From Hordeum vulgare subsp. vulgare (lineage: Eukaryota; Streptophyta; Magnoliopsida; Poales; Poaceae): 64,000 bases of DNA. Positions 11,801 to 25,900 of the stretch are shown piece after piece. Location of the stretch: the NCBI RefSeq assembly GCF_904849725.1, contig NC_058518.1, positions 509,751,225 to 509,815,224 of the forward strand. The letters are read 5' to 3'. Position numbers and translations under genes: made by a program. Under the pieces are notes generated by a model that did no database searches, was not told where the DNA came from, and was given only the letters and a program-made list of their open reading frames with translations. Position 1 is the stretch's first letter; each line of letters begins with the position of its first letter.

Positions 11801-14800
11801 CAAACTCGCAATTTTGGTCTATTATGGCCAGTTTTGTATGCAATTAGTCACTCGTTTTGGGTCCCGCTGTGATCCAAATGATTCGGGAACCCCGTGGTCC
11901 GGTTACGGGGAACTCGTCAAAACTCGCAGTTTTGGCCTATTCCGGCCAGTTTTGTATGCTATTACTCACTTATTTTGAGTCCCGCTGTGATCCAAAAGTT
12001 TTCGGAACCCCGGGGTCAGGTTACGTGGAACTTATCAAAACTCGCAGTTTTGGCCTATTCCGGCCATCTTTGTATGCTATTAGTCACTCGTTTTGGGTCT
12101 CGTTGTGATCCGAACGTTTCGGGAACCCCGTGGTCCGATTACGGGGAACTCGTCAAAACTCGCAGTTTTGGCCTATTTTGGCCAGTTTTGTATGCTATTA
12201 GTCACTCATTTTGGGGCCCGATGCCTTACGAACGTTTCCGGAACCCCGGGGTCCGGTTAAGGGGAATCGTGAAAACTCGTAGCTTTGGCCTATTCCGGCC
12301 AGTTTTATATGCTATTAGTCACTGATTTTGGTTCCTGCTGCGATCCGAACGTTTCTGGAACCCCGGGGTCCGGTAACGTGGAACTCATCAAAACTCGAAG
12401 TTTTGGTCTATTCTAGCCAGTTTTGTATGCTATTAGTCACAGATTTTGGGTTCCGCTGCGATCCGAACATTTCGGGAACCCCGTGGTCCCGTTACATGGA
12501 ATTCGTGAAAACTCGTAGTTTTGGCCTATTCCGGCTAGTTTTGTATGCTATTTTAGTCACTGTTTTGGGTTCTGCTGCGAGCCGAACACTTTCGGAACCC
12601 CGGGGTTCGGTTAAGGGGAAATCATGAAAACTCGCAGTTTTGGCCTATATTGGCCAGTTTTTATGCTATTAGTCACTGATTTTGGGTCCCGCCCCGATCC
12701 GAACGTTTCAGGAACCCCGGGGTCCGGTTACGGGGAACTCGTGAAAACTCGCAGTTTTGGCCTATTCCGGGCAGTTTTGTATGCTATTACTCACTGATTT
12801 TGGTTGCCGTTACGATCCGAACGTTTCAGGCACCTAAGGGTCCGATTACGCGGAACTCATTAAAACTCGCAGTTTTGGTCTATTCCCGCCAGTTTTGTAT
12901 GCTATTACTCACTGATTTTGAGTCCCGCTGCGATCCTACTGTTTCGGGAACCCCGGGGTCCGGTTAAGGGGAAATCGTGAAAACTCGCAGTTTCAGCCTA
13001 TTCCGGGCAGTTTTGGGTCCCGGTGTGATCCGAACGTTTCGGGAACCCCGTGGTCCGGTTACGGGGAACTCGCCAAAATTAACAGTTTTGGCCTATTGTG
13101 GCCAGTTTGTATGCTATTACTCCCTGATTTTGGGTCCCGCTGAGATCCGAACGTTTCCGGAACCCCGGGGTCCGGTTACTAGGAACTCGCCAAACTCAGA
13201 GTTTTTGCTTATTCTGGCCAGCTTTATATGATATTAGTCACTGATTTTGGGTCCTGCTAAGATCCAAACATTTTGGGAACCCTCGGGTCCGGTTACGGGC
13301 AACTCATTAAAACTTTCAGTTTTGGTCTATTCTGGCGAGTTTTGTATGCTATTACTCACTGATTTTGGGTCCCGCTACGATCCGAACGTTTCGGGAACCC
13401 CGGGGTCTGGTTAAGGGGAAATCATGAAAACTCACAGTTTCGGCCTATTCCGGCCACTTTTGTATGCTATCAATCGCTGATTTTGGTTCCCGCTACGATC
13501 CGAACGTTTCGGGAACCCCGGGGTCCAGTTACGGGGAACTCATGAAAACTCGCAGTTTTGGTCTATTTTGGCCAGTTTTGTAAGCTATTACTCACTGATT
13601 TTGGGTCCCGCTGCGATCCGAAAGTTTCGGGAACCCCGGGGTCCGGTTACATGGAAATCGTGAAAACTCGTAGTTTTGGCCTATTCCGGCCAGTTTTGTA
13701 TGATATTAGTCATTGATTTTGGGTCCTGCTGCGATCCGAACGTTTCGAGAACCCCGGGGTCCGGTTACGTGGAACTCATCAAAACTCGTGGTTTTGGTCT
13801 ATTCTAGCCAGTTTTGTGTGCTATTACTCCCTGATTTTGGGTCCCGCTGCGACCTGAACGTTTCAGAAACCCCGGGGTCCGGTTAAGGGGAAATCATGAT
13901 AACTCGTAGTTTCGGCCTATTCCGGCCAGTTTTGTATGCTATTAGTAACTAATTTTGGTTCCCGCTGTGATCCGAACGTTTCGGGAACCCCGTCTTTGGG
14001 TTACGTAGAACTCATCAAAACTCACAATTTTGGTCTATTCTAGCCAGTATTGTATGCTATTACTCACTCGTTTTGGGTCCCGCTGTGATCCGAATGTTTC
14101 GGGAACGCCATGGTTCGGTTACGGGGAACTCGTGAAAAATCGCAGTTTTGGCCTATTGTGGCCAGTTTTGTATGCTATTACTCGATGATTTTGGAACCCC
14201 GGTGTCCGGTTACGTGGAACTCGTCAAAACTCAGATTTGTGGCTTATTCTCTCTAGTTTTGTATGGTACTAGTCACTGATTTTGGGTCCTGCTGCGAACC
14301 GAACATTATGGGAAACCCCTGGGTCAGTTTATGGGGAACTCATCAAAACTCGCAATTTTGGTCTATTATGGCCAGTTTTGTATGCCATTACTCACTGATT
14401 TTGGGTCCTGCTGCGATCCGAACGTTTTGGGAACCCCAGGGTTCGGTTACATGGAACTCGTGAAAACTCGCAGTTTTGGCATATTCCGGCCAGTTTTGTA
14501 TGCTATTATTAACTGGTTTTAGGTCCCGCTGTGATCCACACGATTCGGGAACCCCGTGGTCCGATTACGGGGGACTCGTCAAAAATCGCAGTTTTGGCAT
14601 TTGTGGCCAGTTTTGTATGCTATTACTCACTGATTTTGAGTCCCGCTGCGATCCGAAAGTTTCCGGAACCCCAGGGTCTGGTTACGTGGAACTCGTCAAA
14701 ACTCGCAGTTTTTGCCTATTCTGGCCAGTTTTGTATGCTATTAGTCACTGATTTTGGCTCCTGGTGCGATCCGAACATTATGGGAAACCCCGGGGTCCAA

Positions 14801-17082
14801 TTACAGGGAACTCATTAAAACTCGCAGTTTTGGTCTATTCTCGCGAGTTTTGTATGCTATTACTCACTGATTTTGGGTCCCGCTGCGATCCGAACGTTTT
14901 GGGAACCCCGCGGTCCAGTTATATGGAACTCATGAAAACTCGCAGTTTTGGCCTATTCCGGTCAGTTTTGTATGCTATTAGTCACTCGTTTTGGGTCCCG
15001 CTGTGATCCGAACGTTTCGGGAACCCCGTGGTCCGGTTACGGGGAACTCGTCAAAACTCGTAGTTTTGGCCTATGTCGGCCAGTTTTGTATGCTATTAGC
15101 CACTCATTTTGGGGCCCGATGCCATACGAACGTTTCCGGAACCACGGGGTCCGTTTAAGGGGAATCGTGAAAACTCATTTTGTATGCTATTAGTTACGAA
15201 TTTTGGGTCTTGATGTGAGCCGAACATTTTGGGAACCCCAAGGTTCGGTTACGGGGAACTGATCAAAACTCGCAGTTCTGGCCTATTCTCGCGAGCTTTG
15301 TATACTATTACTCATTGATTTTGGTTCCCGCTGCGATCCAAACATTTCGGGAACCCCGGAGTCCGGTTACGGGGAACTCATCAAAACTCACAGTTTTGGT
15401 CTATTATGACTAGTTTTGTATGCTATTACTCACAAATTTTGGGTCCCGGTCTGATCCGAACGTTTTGCGAACACCGGGGTCCGGTTAAGGGAAAATCATG
15501 AAAATGCGCAACTTTGGCCTATTCTCGCAAGTTTTATATGCTACTAGTCACTGATTTTGGTTCCGCTGTGATCCGAACGTTTCAGGAACCCCGGTGTCCG
15601 GTTACGGGGAACTCATGAAAACTCACAGTTTTGGCCTATTCTGGCCAGTTTTGTATGGTATTAGTCACTAATTTTGGTTCGCGCTGCGATCCGAACGTTT
15701 CGGGAACCCCGGGGTCCGGTTACGTGGAACTCATCAAAACTCACAGTTTTGGTCTATTCTAGCCAGTTTTGTATGCTATTAGTCATAGATTTTGGGTCCC
15801 ACTGCGATCCGAACGTTTCGGGAACCCCGTGGTCCGGTTACTTGGAATTCGTGAAAACTCGTAGTTTTGGCCTGTTCCGGCCAGTTTTGTATGCTATTAG
15901 TCAGTGGTTTTGGGTCACACTGTGATCCGAACGTTTTGGGAACCCCGTGGTCCAGTTACACGGAACTCGTCAAAAATCACGGTTTTGTCCTATTGTGGCC
16001 ATGTTTGTATGCTATTACTCACTGATTTTGGTTCGCGCTGCGATCCGAACGTTTTGGGAACCCCGGGGTCCGGTTACTTGGAAATCGTGAAAACTCGCAG
16101 TTTTGGCCTATTCTCGCCAGTTTTGTATGCAATTTTAGTCACTAATTTTGGGTCGTGGTGCGATCCGTACATTTTGGGAACCCGGGGTCCGGTTAAGGGG
16201 AAATCATGAAAACTCGCTATTTTGCCCTATTGTGGCCAGTTTTGTATGCTATTACTCACTGATTTTGGTTCCCGCTGCGATCCGAATGTTTCGGGAACCC
16301 CGGGGTCCGGTTATGTGGAACTCATCAAAACTCGAAGTTTTGGTCTATTCTAGCCAGTTTTGTATGCTATTAGTCACTGATTTTGAGTCCCGCTGCGATC
16401 CGAACGTTTCGGGAACCCCGGGGTCCGGTTAAGGGGAAATCGTGAAAACTCACAGTTTTGGCCTATTCCGGCCAATTTTGTATACTATTACTCACTGATT
16501 TTAGTTCGAGTTGCGATCCGAACATTTCGGGAACCGCGGGGTCCGGTTACGGGGAACTCGCCGAATAACACAGTTTTGGCCTATTGTGGCCAGTTTTGTA
16601 TGCTATTACTCACTGATTTTGGGTCCCGCTGCTATTCGAACGTTTCCGGAACCCCGGGGTCCGGTTAAGCGGAACTCGTCAAACTCGCAGTTTTTGCTTA
16701 TTCTGGCTAGTTTTCGATGGTATTAGTCACTGATTTTGGGTCCTGCTGCGATCCAAACATTTTGCGAAGCCCGGGGTCCGGTTACGGGCAACTCACTAAA
16801 ACTCTCAGTTTTGGTCTATTCTCGCGAGTTTTGTATGCTATTAGTCACTGATTTTGGGTACCGCTACGAACCGAACGTTTCGGGAACCCCGGGGTCCGGT
16901 TAAGGGGAAATTGTGGAAACTCACAGTTTCGTCCTATTCCTGCCAGTTTTGTATGCTATTAGTCGCTGATTTTAGTTCCCGCTATGATCCGAACGTTTCG
17001 GGAACCCCGGGGTCCGGTTATGGAGAACTCATCAAAACTCACAGTTTTGGCCTATTCTAGCGAGTTTTGTATGCTATTACTC
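5844..17082 (+). repeat. 118-bp satellite array, left part (pSc119.2-like family)
   Basis: The motif tgtatgctatta recurs every 118 bp: the C of tgctatta is at 5853, 5971, 6089, 6207, 6325, 6443 and 6561. The next interval is 129 because of an 11-bp internal duplication. All monomers point the same way. Conserved landmarks are ccagttttgtatgctatta, ttttgggtcccgctgcgat, tttcgggaaccccggggtcc and aactcgcagttttggcctat. The order attactcac, then ggggtccc, matches what I recall of the Triticeae 118/120-bp family known as pSc119.2, at moderate divergence. Older block structure is visible: ~7.85-8.78 kb matches ~10.91-11.84 kb (offset 3060), and ~7.25-7.7 kb resembles ~9.24-9.7 kb. Many ORFs of 60-150 aa occur but are chance products of the repeat. 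Confidence 0.93.
17076..17082. repeat. Left copy of a 7-bp flanking direct repeat (attactc)
   Basis: attactc at 17076-17082 is repeated at 17884-17890, directly flanking an 801-bp non-satellite segment. In an uninterrupted monomer the motif occurs once, so this is a target-site-type duplication. Confidence 0.8.
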
Positions 17083-17883
17083 TAATAAATAAATCGCCAA
17101 GCTCCAAGATCTACCGAAATCAGTTAACCTCAGCCAACATGAACATCACCTGTATGTATTTTTTGTTGGAACAAGAGAACATCAGGACAAAGCAATTGCT
17201 TGGTGGAAGAATTGGCCGTCGCCACCGTATGCCTCCTCCTTGGAGACGCGAGGCACTCACGCTTGATGCTTCTCACCCACTCGATGGTTTAGGACCTGCG
17301 TCGGCGGTGGTGACTCATCCACCATCGCCTTCTTTCATGAGGTCGGTCGGCTCCCCCTGCATGTCCTACGTCTACTCGTCGCCGGGCTATCTTCATCGCA
17401 TGGGCGCGCCGACCACGGCCGGTGCAGGTTGAGCCGCCACCACAGCTCCCACCTCCGCGATGGCAGCAACGGGCTGGAGGACCACCGACCGATCTATTCC
17501 TCTCCCCTCTCGCGAGCGCAAGGATTCGCTAGATCCCATCGATCCATTCCTCTCCCCTTTGGTGAGGCATGCGATGGGATCGAAGCAAATCGCCCGCTCC
17601 TATGTATCAATGGCCGCTGTATCCCCTCAAACGAAGATTTTTTTTCCTTTTTTACGAGCGCTAGCGACCATCGCTGATATTGGGCCGGGAAAAGAGGCAC
17701 AATTTACCATAGGGCTCACTTTCGGCTTCTGGAGCAGAGGCCCATTAGGGCATGCGGGCCAGGCGGGAGAGACAGCTATACACATTGGATCAGACGGACG
17801 AAAACGCCTAGATTGTAAAAACGAACGGTCAGAAACACAAATCGATGTGAGGGCTCGCTTTAGGCTCGGTTTTACTGTCCTAA
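17083..17883. other. 801-bp non-satellite insertion, probably a captured gene fragment
   Basis: The monomer phase is broken by unique sequence beginning taataaataaatcgcc and ending ttttactgtcctaa, flanked by attactc on both sides. It has no terminal inverted repeats and no LTR, and only weak A/T-rich ends. Read on the minus strand it resembles a grass promoter to first-exon fragment: GGCCCA/TGGGCC site II-like motifs (~17690-17760), then CT-rich and GC-rich sequence like a 5' UTR and exon, then an acceptor-like atacatacag followed by a short exon-like piece and a donor-like gttaac. ORFs of 68-171 aa overlap it, but none has a recognisable domain and one runs on into the satellite. It could be filler DNA from break repair or a Pack-type transduplicate. 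Confidence 0.65.
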
Positions 17884-20800
17884 ATTACTCACTGATTTTG
17901 GTTCCCATTACGATCCGAACGTCTCGGGAACACCGGGGTCGGTTACGGGGAACTCGTGAAAACTCGCAGTTTTGACCTATTCCGGCCAGTTTTGCATGCT
18001 ATTACTCACTGATTTTGGTTCCCGCTTCGATCCGAACATTCCGGGAACCCCGGGGTCCGGTTACTCGGAACTCATCCAAACTCGCAGTTTTGGCCTATTC
18101 CGACCAGTTTTGTATGCTATTAGTCAGTGATTTTGGGTCCTGCTGCGATCCGAACATTATGGGAAACCCTAGGGAAAGGTTACGGGGAACTCATTAACAG
18201 TCGCAGTTTTGGTCTATTCTGGCGAGTTTTGTACAATATTACTCACTAATTTTGGGTCCCGCTGCGATCCGAACGTTTCGGGAAACCCGGGTTCCGGTTA
18301 CATGGAACTCGTCAAAAATCGCAGTTTTGGCCTATTGTGGCCAGGTTTGTAAGCTATTATTCACTGATTTTGGGTCCCGCTGCGATCCGAAAGTTTTCGG
18401 AACCCCGGGGCCCGGTTACATTGAACTCGTCAAAACTCACAGCTTTGGCCTATTCTCGCCAGTTTTGTATGGTATTAGTCACTGATTTTGGGTCCTGCTG
18501 CGAACCAAATATTATGGGAAACCCCGGGGTCCGGTAACGGGGAACTCATCAAAACTCGGAATTTTGGTCTATTATGGCCAGTTTTGTATGCCATTACTCA
18601 CTGATTTTGGGTCCCGCTGCAATCCGAACGTTTCGTGAACCCCGGGTTCCGGTTACATGGAACTCGTGAAAACTCCAGTTTTGGCCTATTCCGGCCAGTT
18701 TTGGATGCATTTATTAACTGGTTTAGGGTCCCGCTGTGATCCGAACGATTCGGGAACCCCGTGGTCCGGTTACAGGGAAATCGTGAAAACTCGCAGTTTT
18801 GGCCTATTCCGGCCAGTTTTGTATGCTATTACTCACTGATTTTGAGTCCCGCTGCGATCCAAAAGTTTCCGGAACCCCGGGGTCCGGTTACATGGAACTC
18901 GTCAAAACTCGCAGTTTTGGCCTATTCTGGCCAGTTTTGTATGCTATTTGTCACTGGTTTTGGGTCTCACTGTGATTTGAACGTTTCAGGAACCCCGTGG
19001 TCCGGTTACGGGGAACTCGTCAAAAATCTCAGTTTTGGCCTATTGTGGCCAGTTTTGTATGCTATTACTCATTGATTTTGGGCGCCGCTGCGATCCAAAA
19101 GTTTCCGAAACTCTGGGATCCGGTTACGTGCAACTCGTGAAAACTCGCAGTTTTGGCCTATTCCGGCCATCTTTGTATGCTATTAGTCACTCGTTTTGGG
19201 TCCCGCTGTGATCCGAACGTTTCGGGAACCCCGTGGTCCGGTTACAGGGAACTCGTCAAAACTCGCAGTTTTGGCCTATTTCGGCCAGTTTTGTATGCTA
19301 TTAGTCACTCATTTTGGGGCTCGATGCCTTACGAACGTTTCCGGAACCCCGGGGTCTAGTTAAGGGGAATCATGAAAACTCGTAGTTTTGGCCTTTTATG
19401 GCCAGTTTTGTATGCTATTAGTCACTGAATTTGGGTCTTGATGTGATCCGAACGTTTTGGGAACCCCGAGGTCCAGTTACGGGGAACTCATCAAAACTCG
19501 CAGTTTTGGCCTATTCTCGCGAGCTTTGTATGCTATTACTCACTAATTTTGGTTCCCGCTGCGATCCTTATGTTTCGAAACCCAGGGGTCCGGTTACGGG
19601 GAACTCATGGAAACTCACAGTTTTGGTCTATTATGACCAGTTTTGTATGCTATTACTCATAAATTTAGGGTCCCGCAGCGATCCGAACGTTTTGCGAACC
19701 CCGTGGTCCGGTTAAGGGGAAATCGTGAAAACTCGCAGCTTGGGCCTATTCCGGCTAGTTTTATATGCTATTAGTCACTGATTTTTGTTCCTGCTGCGAT
19801 CCGAACGTTCAGAACCCCGGGGTCCGGTTACGCGAACTCCTCAAAACTCGAAGTTTTGGTCTATTCTAGCCAGTTTTGTATGATATTAGTCACAGATTTT
19901 GGGTCCCGCTGCGATCTGAACATTTCGGGAACCCCATGGTCCGGTTACATGGAATTCGTGAATACTCGTAGTTTAGGCCTATTCCGGCTAGTTTTGTATG
20001 CTGTTAGTCACTGGTTTTGGGTCATGCTGTGATCCAAACGTTTTGGGAAACTCCGTGGTCCGGTTACAAGGGACTCGTCAAAAATCATAGTTTTGTCCTA
20101 TTGTGGCCATGTTTGTATGCCATTACTCAATAATTTGGTTCCCGGTGCAATCCGAACGTTTCCGGAACCCCGGGGTCCGGTTACTTGGAAATCGTGAAAA
20201 CTCACAGTTTTGGCCTATTCCGGCCAGTTTTGTATGCTATTTTAGTCACTGATTTTGGGTCCTACTGCGATCCGAACATTTTCGAAACCCGGGGGTCCAG
20301 TTAAGGGGAAATCGTGAAAACTCGCAGTTTTGCATGTTATTACTTACTGATTTTGGTTCCCGCTTCGATCCGAACGTTTCGGGAACCCCGGGGTCCGGTT
20401 ACGTGGAACTCATCAAAACTTGCAGTTTTGGTCTATTCTAGCCAATTTTGTACGCTATTATTCATTGATTTTGGGTCCCGCTCCGATCCGAACGTTTCAG
20501 GAACCCCGGGGTCCGGTTACGGGGAACTCGTGAAAACTCGCACTTTTGGCCTATTCTGGGCAGTTTTGGGTCCCGGTGTGATCCCAACGTTTCGGGAACC
20601 CCGTGGTCCAGTTACGGGGAACTCGCCAAAAATCACAGTTTTGGCCTATTGTGGCCATTTTTGTATGCTATTACTCACTGATTTTGGGTCCCACTGAGAT
20701 CCGAACGTTTCCGAAACCCCGGGGTCCGGTTACGAGGAATCGTCAAACTCACAGTTTTTTGCTTATTCTGGCCAGTTTTGTATGATATTAGTCACTGATT

Positions 20801-21382
20801 TTGGGTCCTGCTGCGATGCAAACATTTTGGGAACCCCGGGGTCCGGTTACACGCAACTCATTAAAACTCTCAGTTTTGGTCTATTCTGGCGAGTTTTGTA
20901 TGCTATTACTCACTGATTTTGGGTCCCGCTACGATCCGAACGTTTCAGGAACCCCGGGGTCTGGTTTAGGGGAAATCGTGAAAATTCACAGTTTCGGCCT
21001 ATTCCGGCCAGTTTTGTATGCTATTAGTCGCTGATTTTGGTTCCCGCTACGATCCGAACTTTTCGGGAACCCCGGGGTCCGGTTACGGGGAACTCAAGAA
21101 AACTCGCAGTTTTGGTCTATTTTGGCCAGTTTTGTAAGCTATTACTCACTGATTTTCGGTCCCGCTACGATCCGAAAGTTTTAGGAACCCCGGGGTCCGG
21201 TTACATGGAAGTCGTGAAAACTCGTAGTTTTGACCTATTCCGGCCAGTTTTGTATGATATTAGTCATTGATTTTGGGTCCTGCTGTGATCCGAACGTTTC
21301 GAGAACCCCGGGGTCCGGTTACGTGGAACTCATCAAAACTCGCAGTTTTGGTCTATTCTAGCCAGTTTTGTATGCTATTACT

Positions 21383-22940
21383 CCCTGATTTTGGGTCCCG
21401 CTGCGATCTGAACGTTTCGGTAACCCCGGGGTCCGGTTAAGGGAAATCGTGATAACTCGTAGTTTCGGCCTATTCCGGCTAATTTTGTATGCTATTAGTA
21501 ACTAATTTTGGTTCCCGCTGTGATCCGAACGTTTCGGGAACCCCGTGTTCGGGTTACGTAGAACTCATCACAACTCTCAATTTTGGTCTATTCTGGCCAG
21601 TATTATATGCTATTACTCACTGATTTTGGGTCCCGCTACGATCCAAACGTTTCGGGGACCCCGGGGTTCGGTTACATGGAACTCGTGAAAACTCGCAGTT
21701 TTGGCCTATTCAGACCAGTTTTGTATGCTATTAGTCACTCGTTTTGGGTCCCGCTGTGATCCGAACGTTTCGGGAACCCCGTGGTTCGGTTACGGGGAAC
21801 TCGTCAAAATCGCGGTTTTGGCCTATTGTGGCCAGTTTTGTATGCTATTACTCACTGCTTTTGGGTCCCGCTGCGATCCGAAAGTTTTTGGAACCCCGGT
21901 GTTCGGTTACGTGGAACTCGTCAAAACTCATAGTTTTGGCCTTTTCTCGCCAGTTTTGTATGCTACTACTCACTGATTTTGGGTCCTGCTGCGAACCGAA
22001 CATTATGGGAAACCCCGAGGTCAGGTTACGGGGAACTCATCAAAACTCGCAAATTTGGTCTATTATGGCCAGTTTTGTATGCCATTACTCACAGATTTTG
22101 GGTCCCGCTGCGATCCGAACGTTTCGGGAACCGTGGAGTCCGGTTACATGGAACTCGTGAAGACTCGCAGTTTTGGCCTATTCCGGCCCGTTTTGGGTCC
22201 CGGTGTGATGCGAACTTTTCGGGAACCCCGTGGTCTAGTTACGGGGAACTCGCCAAAAATCACAGTTTTGGCCTATTGTGGCTAGTTTTGTATGCTATTA
22301 CTCACTGATTTTGGGTCCCGCTGAGATCCGAACGTTTCCGGAACCACGGGGTCCGGTTACGAGGAACTCGTCAAACTCGCAGTTTTTGCTTATTCTGGCT
22401 AATTTTGTATGATATTAGTCACTGATTTTGGTCCTGCTGCTATGCAAACATTTTGGGAACCCCGGGGTCCAGTTACGGGCAACTCATTAGAAATCTCAGT
22501 TTTGGTCTATTCTGGCTAGTTTTGTATGCTATTACTCACTGATTTTGGGTCCCGCTAAGATCCGAACGTTTCAGGAACCCCGGGGCCTGGTTAAGGGGAA
22601 ATCGTGAAAACTCACAGTTTCGGCCTATTCCGGCCAGTTTTGTATGCTATTAGTCGCTGATTTTGGTTCCCACTACGATCCGAACTTTTCGAGAACGCCG
22701 GGGTCCGGTTATGGGGAACTCATGAAAACTCGCAGTTTTGGTCTATTTTGGCCAGTTTTGTAAGCTACTACTAAGTGATTTTGGGTCCCGCTACGATCTA
22801 AAAGTTTCAGGAACCCCGGGGTCCGGTTACATGGAATTCGTGAAAACTCGTAGTTTTGGCCTATTCCGGCCAGTTTTGTATGATATTAGTCATTGATTGT
22901 GGGTCCTGCTGTGATCTGAACGTTTCGAGAACCCCGGGGT
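21383..22940 (+). repeat. Satellite block P, first copy (~1.6 kb)
   Basis: This stretch starts at the ccctgattttggg monomer and runs to the next equivalent monomer 1620 bp later. It is found again at ~33332-34945, offset about 11945-11950; shared private variants include tcactgcttttggg (21852; 33799) and a shortened monomer gttttgggtcccggtg (22190; 34137). Boundaries are approximate. Confidence 0.7.
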
Positions 22941-25900
22941 CCGGTTACGTGGAACTCATCAAAACTCGCAGTTTTGGTCTATTCTAGCCAGTTTTGTATG
23001 CTATTACTCCCTGATTTTGGGTCCCGCTCCGATCTGAACGTTTCGGTAACCCCGGGGTCCGGTTAAGGGAAATCGTGATAACTCGAAGTTTCGGCCTATT
23101 TCGGCTAATTTTGTATGCTATTAGTAACTAATTTTGGTTCCCGCTGTGATCCGAACGTTTCGGGAACCCCGTGTTCGGGTTACGAAGAACTCATCAAAAC
23201 TCGCAATTTTGGTCTATTCTGGCTAGTATTGTATGCTATTACTCACTGATTTTGGGTCCCGCTATGATCCAAACGTTTCGGGGACCCCGGGGTTCGGTTA
23301 CATGGAACTCGTGAAAACTCGCAGTTTTGGCCTATTCAGACCAGATTTGTATGCTATTAGTCACTCGTTTTGGGTCCCGCTGTCATCCGAACGTTTCGGG
23401 AACCCCGTGGTTCGGTTTCGGGGAACTCGTCAAAAAACGCAGTTTTGGCCTATTGTGGCCAGTTTTGTATGCTATTACTCACTGATTTTGGGTCCCGCTA
23501 CGATCCGAAAGTTTTCGGAAACCCGGTGCCTGGTTACGTGGAACTCGTCAAAACTCACAGTTTTGGCCTATTCTCGCCAGTTTTGTATGGTATTAGTCAC
23601 TGATTTTGGGTCCTGCTGCAAACCGAACATTATGGGAAACCCCGGGGTCAGGTTACGCGGAACTCATCAAAACTCGCAAGTTTGGTCTATTATGGCCAGT
23701 TTTGTATGCCATTACTCACTGATTTTGGGTCCCGCTGCGATCCTAACGTTTCGGGAACCCCGGGGTCCGGTTACATGGAACTCTTGAAAACTCGCAGTTT
23801 TGGCCTATTCCGGCCAGTTTTGTATGCTATTATTAACTGGTTTTGGGTCCCACTCTGATCCAAACGATTCGGGAACCCCGTGGTCCGATTACGGGGAACT
23901 CGTCAAAAATCGCAGTTTTGGCATTTGTGATCAGTTTTGTATGCTATTACTCACTGATTTTGAGTCCCGCTGCGATCCGAAAATTTCCGGAACCCGGGGT
24001 CCGGTTACGTGGAACTCGTCAAAACTCGCAGTTTATGCCTATTCTGGCCAGTTTTGTATGCTATTAGTCACTGATTTTGGGTCCTGCCGCGATCCGAACA
24101 TTATGGGAAACCCTGGGGTCCAGTTACGGGGAACTCATTAAAACTCGCAGTTTTGGTCTATTCTTGCGAGTTTTGTATGCTATTAGTCACTCGCTTTGGG
24201 TCCCGCTGTGATCCGAACCTTTCGGGAACCCCGTGGTCCGGTTACGGGGAACTCGTCAAAATTCGCAGTTTTGGCCTATTCCGGCCAGTTTTGTATGCTA
24301 TTAGCCACTCATTTTGGGGCTCGATGCCATACGAACGTTTCCGAAACCATGGGGTCCGGTTAAGGGGAATCGTGAAAACTCGCAGTTTTGGCCTATTGTG
24401 GCCATTTTTGTATGCTATTAGTTACTGATTTTGGGTCTTGATGTAATTTGAACATTTTGGGAACCCCGAGGTCTGGTTACGGGGAACTCATCAAAACTCG
24501 CAGTTTTGGCCTATTCTCGCAAGCTTTGTATGCTATTACTCATTGAATTTGGTTCCCGCTTCGATCCGAACGTTTCGGGAACCCCGGGGTCCGGTTACGG
24601 GGACCTCATCAAAACTCAGAGTTTTGGTCTATTATAACCAGTTTGGTATGCTATTACTCACAAATTTTGGGTCCCGCTGCGATCCGAACGTTTTGCGAAC
24701 CCCGGGGTCCGGTTAAGGGGAAATCGTGAAAACGCGCAACTTTGGCCTATTTTGGCAAGTTTTATATGCTACTAGTCACTGATTTTGGTTCCCGTTGTGA
24801 TCCGAACGTGTCGAGATCCCCGGGTCCGGTTACGGGGAACTCATCAAAACTCGCAATTTTGGTCTATTTTGGCCAGATTTGTATGCTATTACTCACTAAT
24901 TTGGGTGCCGCTGCGATCCAAGCGTTTCCGGAATCTTGGAGTCCGGTTACGAGGAACTCGTCAAACTCGCAGTTTTTGCTTATTTCGGCCAGTTTTGTAT
25001 GATATTAGTCACTAATTTGGGTCCTGCTGCGATCCAACCATTTTGGGAACCCCGGGGTCCGGTTACGGGCTACTCATTAAACCTCTCAGTTTTGGTCTAT
25101 TCTGGCGAGTTTTGTATGCTATTACTCACAGATTTTGGGTCCCGCTACGCTCCGAACGTTTCGGGAACCCCGGGGTCCGGTTACTGGAACTCATGAAAAC
25201 TCGCAGTTTTGGTCAATTTTGGCCAGTTTTGTAAGCTATTACTCACTGATTTTGGGTCCCGCTGCGATCCGAACATTTCGGGAATCCCGGGGTCCAGTTA
25301 CATGGAAGTCGTGAAAACTCGTACTTTTGGCCAATTCCGGCCAGTTTTGTATGCTATTAGTCACTGATTTTGGGTCTTGCTGTAATCCGAACATTTTGGG
25401 AACCCCAAGGTCCGGTTACGGGGAACTCATCAAAAATCGCAGTTTTGGCCTATTCTCGCGAGCTTTGTATGCTATTACTCACTGATTTTGGTTCACGCTG
25501 CGATCCGAAAGTTTGAGGAACCCCGGTGTATGGTTACGGGGAACTCATCAAAACTCACGGTTTTGGCCTATTCTAGCCAGTTTTGTATGGTATTAGTCAC
25601 TAATTTTGGTTCCCGCTGCGATCCGAACGTTTTGGGAACCCCGGGGTCCGGTTACGTGGAACTCATCAAAACTCGCAGTTTTGGTCTATTCTAGCTAGTT
25701 TTGTATGCTATTAGTCATAGATTTTGGGTCCCACTGCGATCCGAACGTTTCGGGAACCCCGTGGTCCGGTTACATGGAATTTGTGAAAACTCGTAGTTTT
25801 GGCCTATTCCGGCCAGTTTGGTATGCTATTAGTCACTGGTTTTAGGTCACGCTGTGATCCGAATGTTTTGGGAACCCCGTGGTCCGGTTACAGGGAACTC

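Noticed and set aside
17083..17883. LINE or SINE retroposition for the 801-bp insertion
   Set aside because: There is no poly-A or simple-repeat tail at either end and no RNA polymerase III A/B boxes that I can see.
17067..17975. ORFs of 68-171 aa across the 801-bp insertion as host genes
   Set aside because: They have no recognisable domain, one runs into satellite at its 3' end, and the minus strand gives a better gene-fragment reading.
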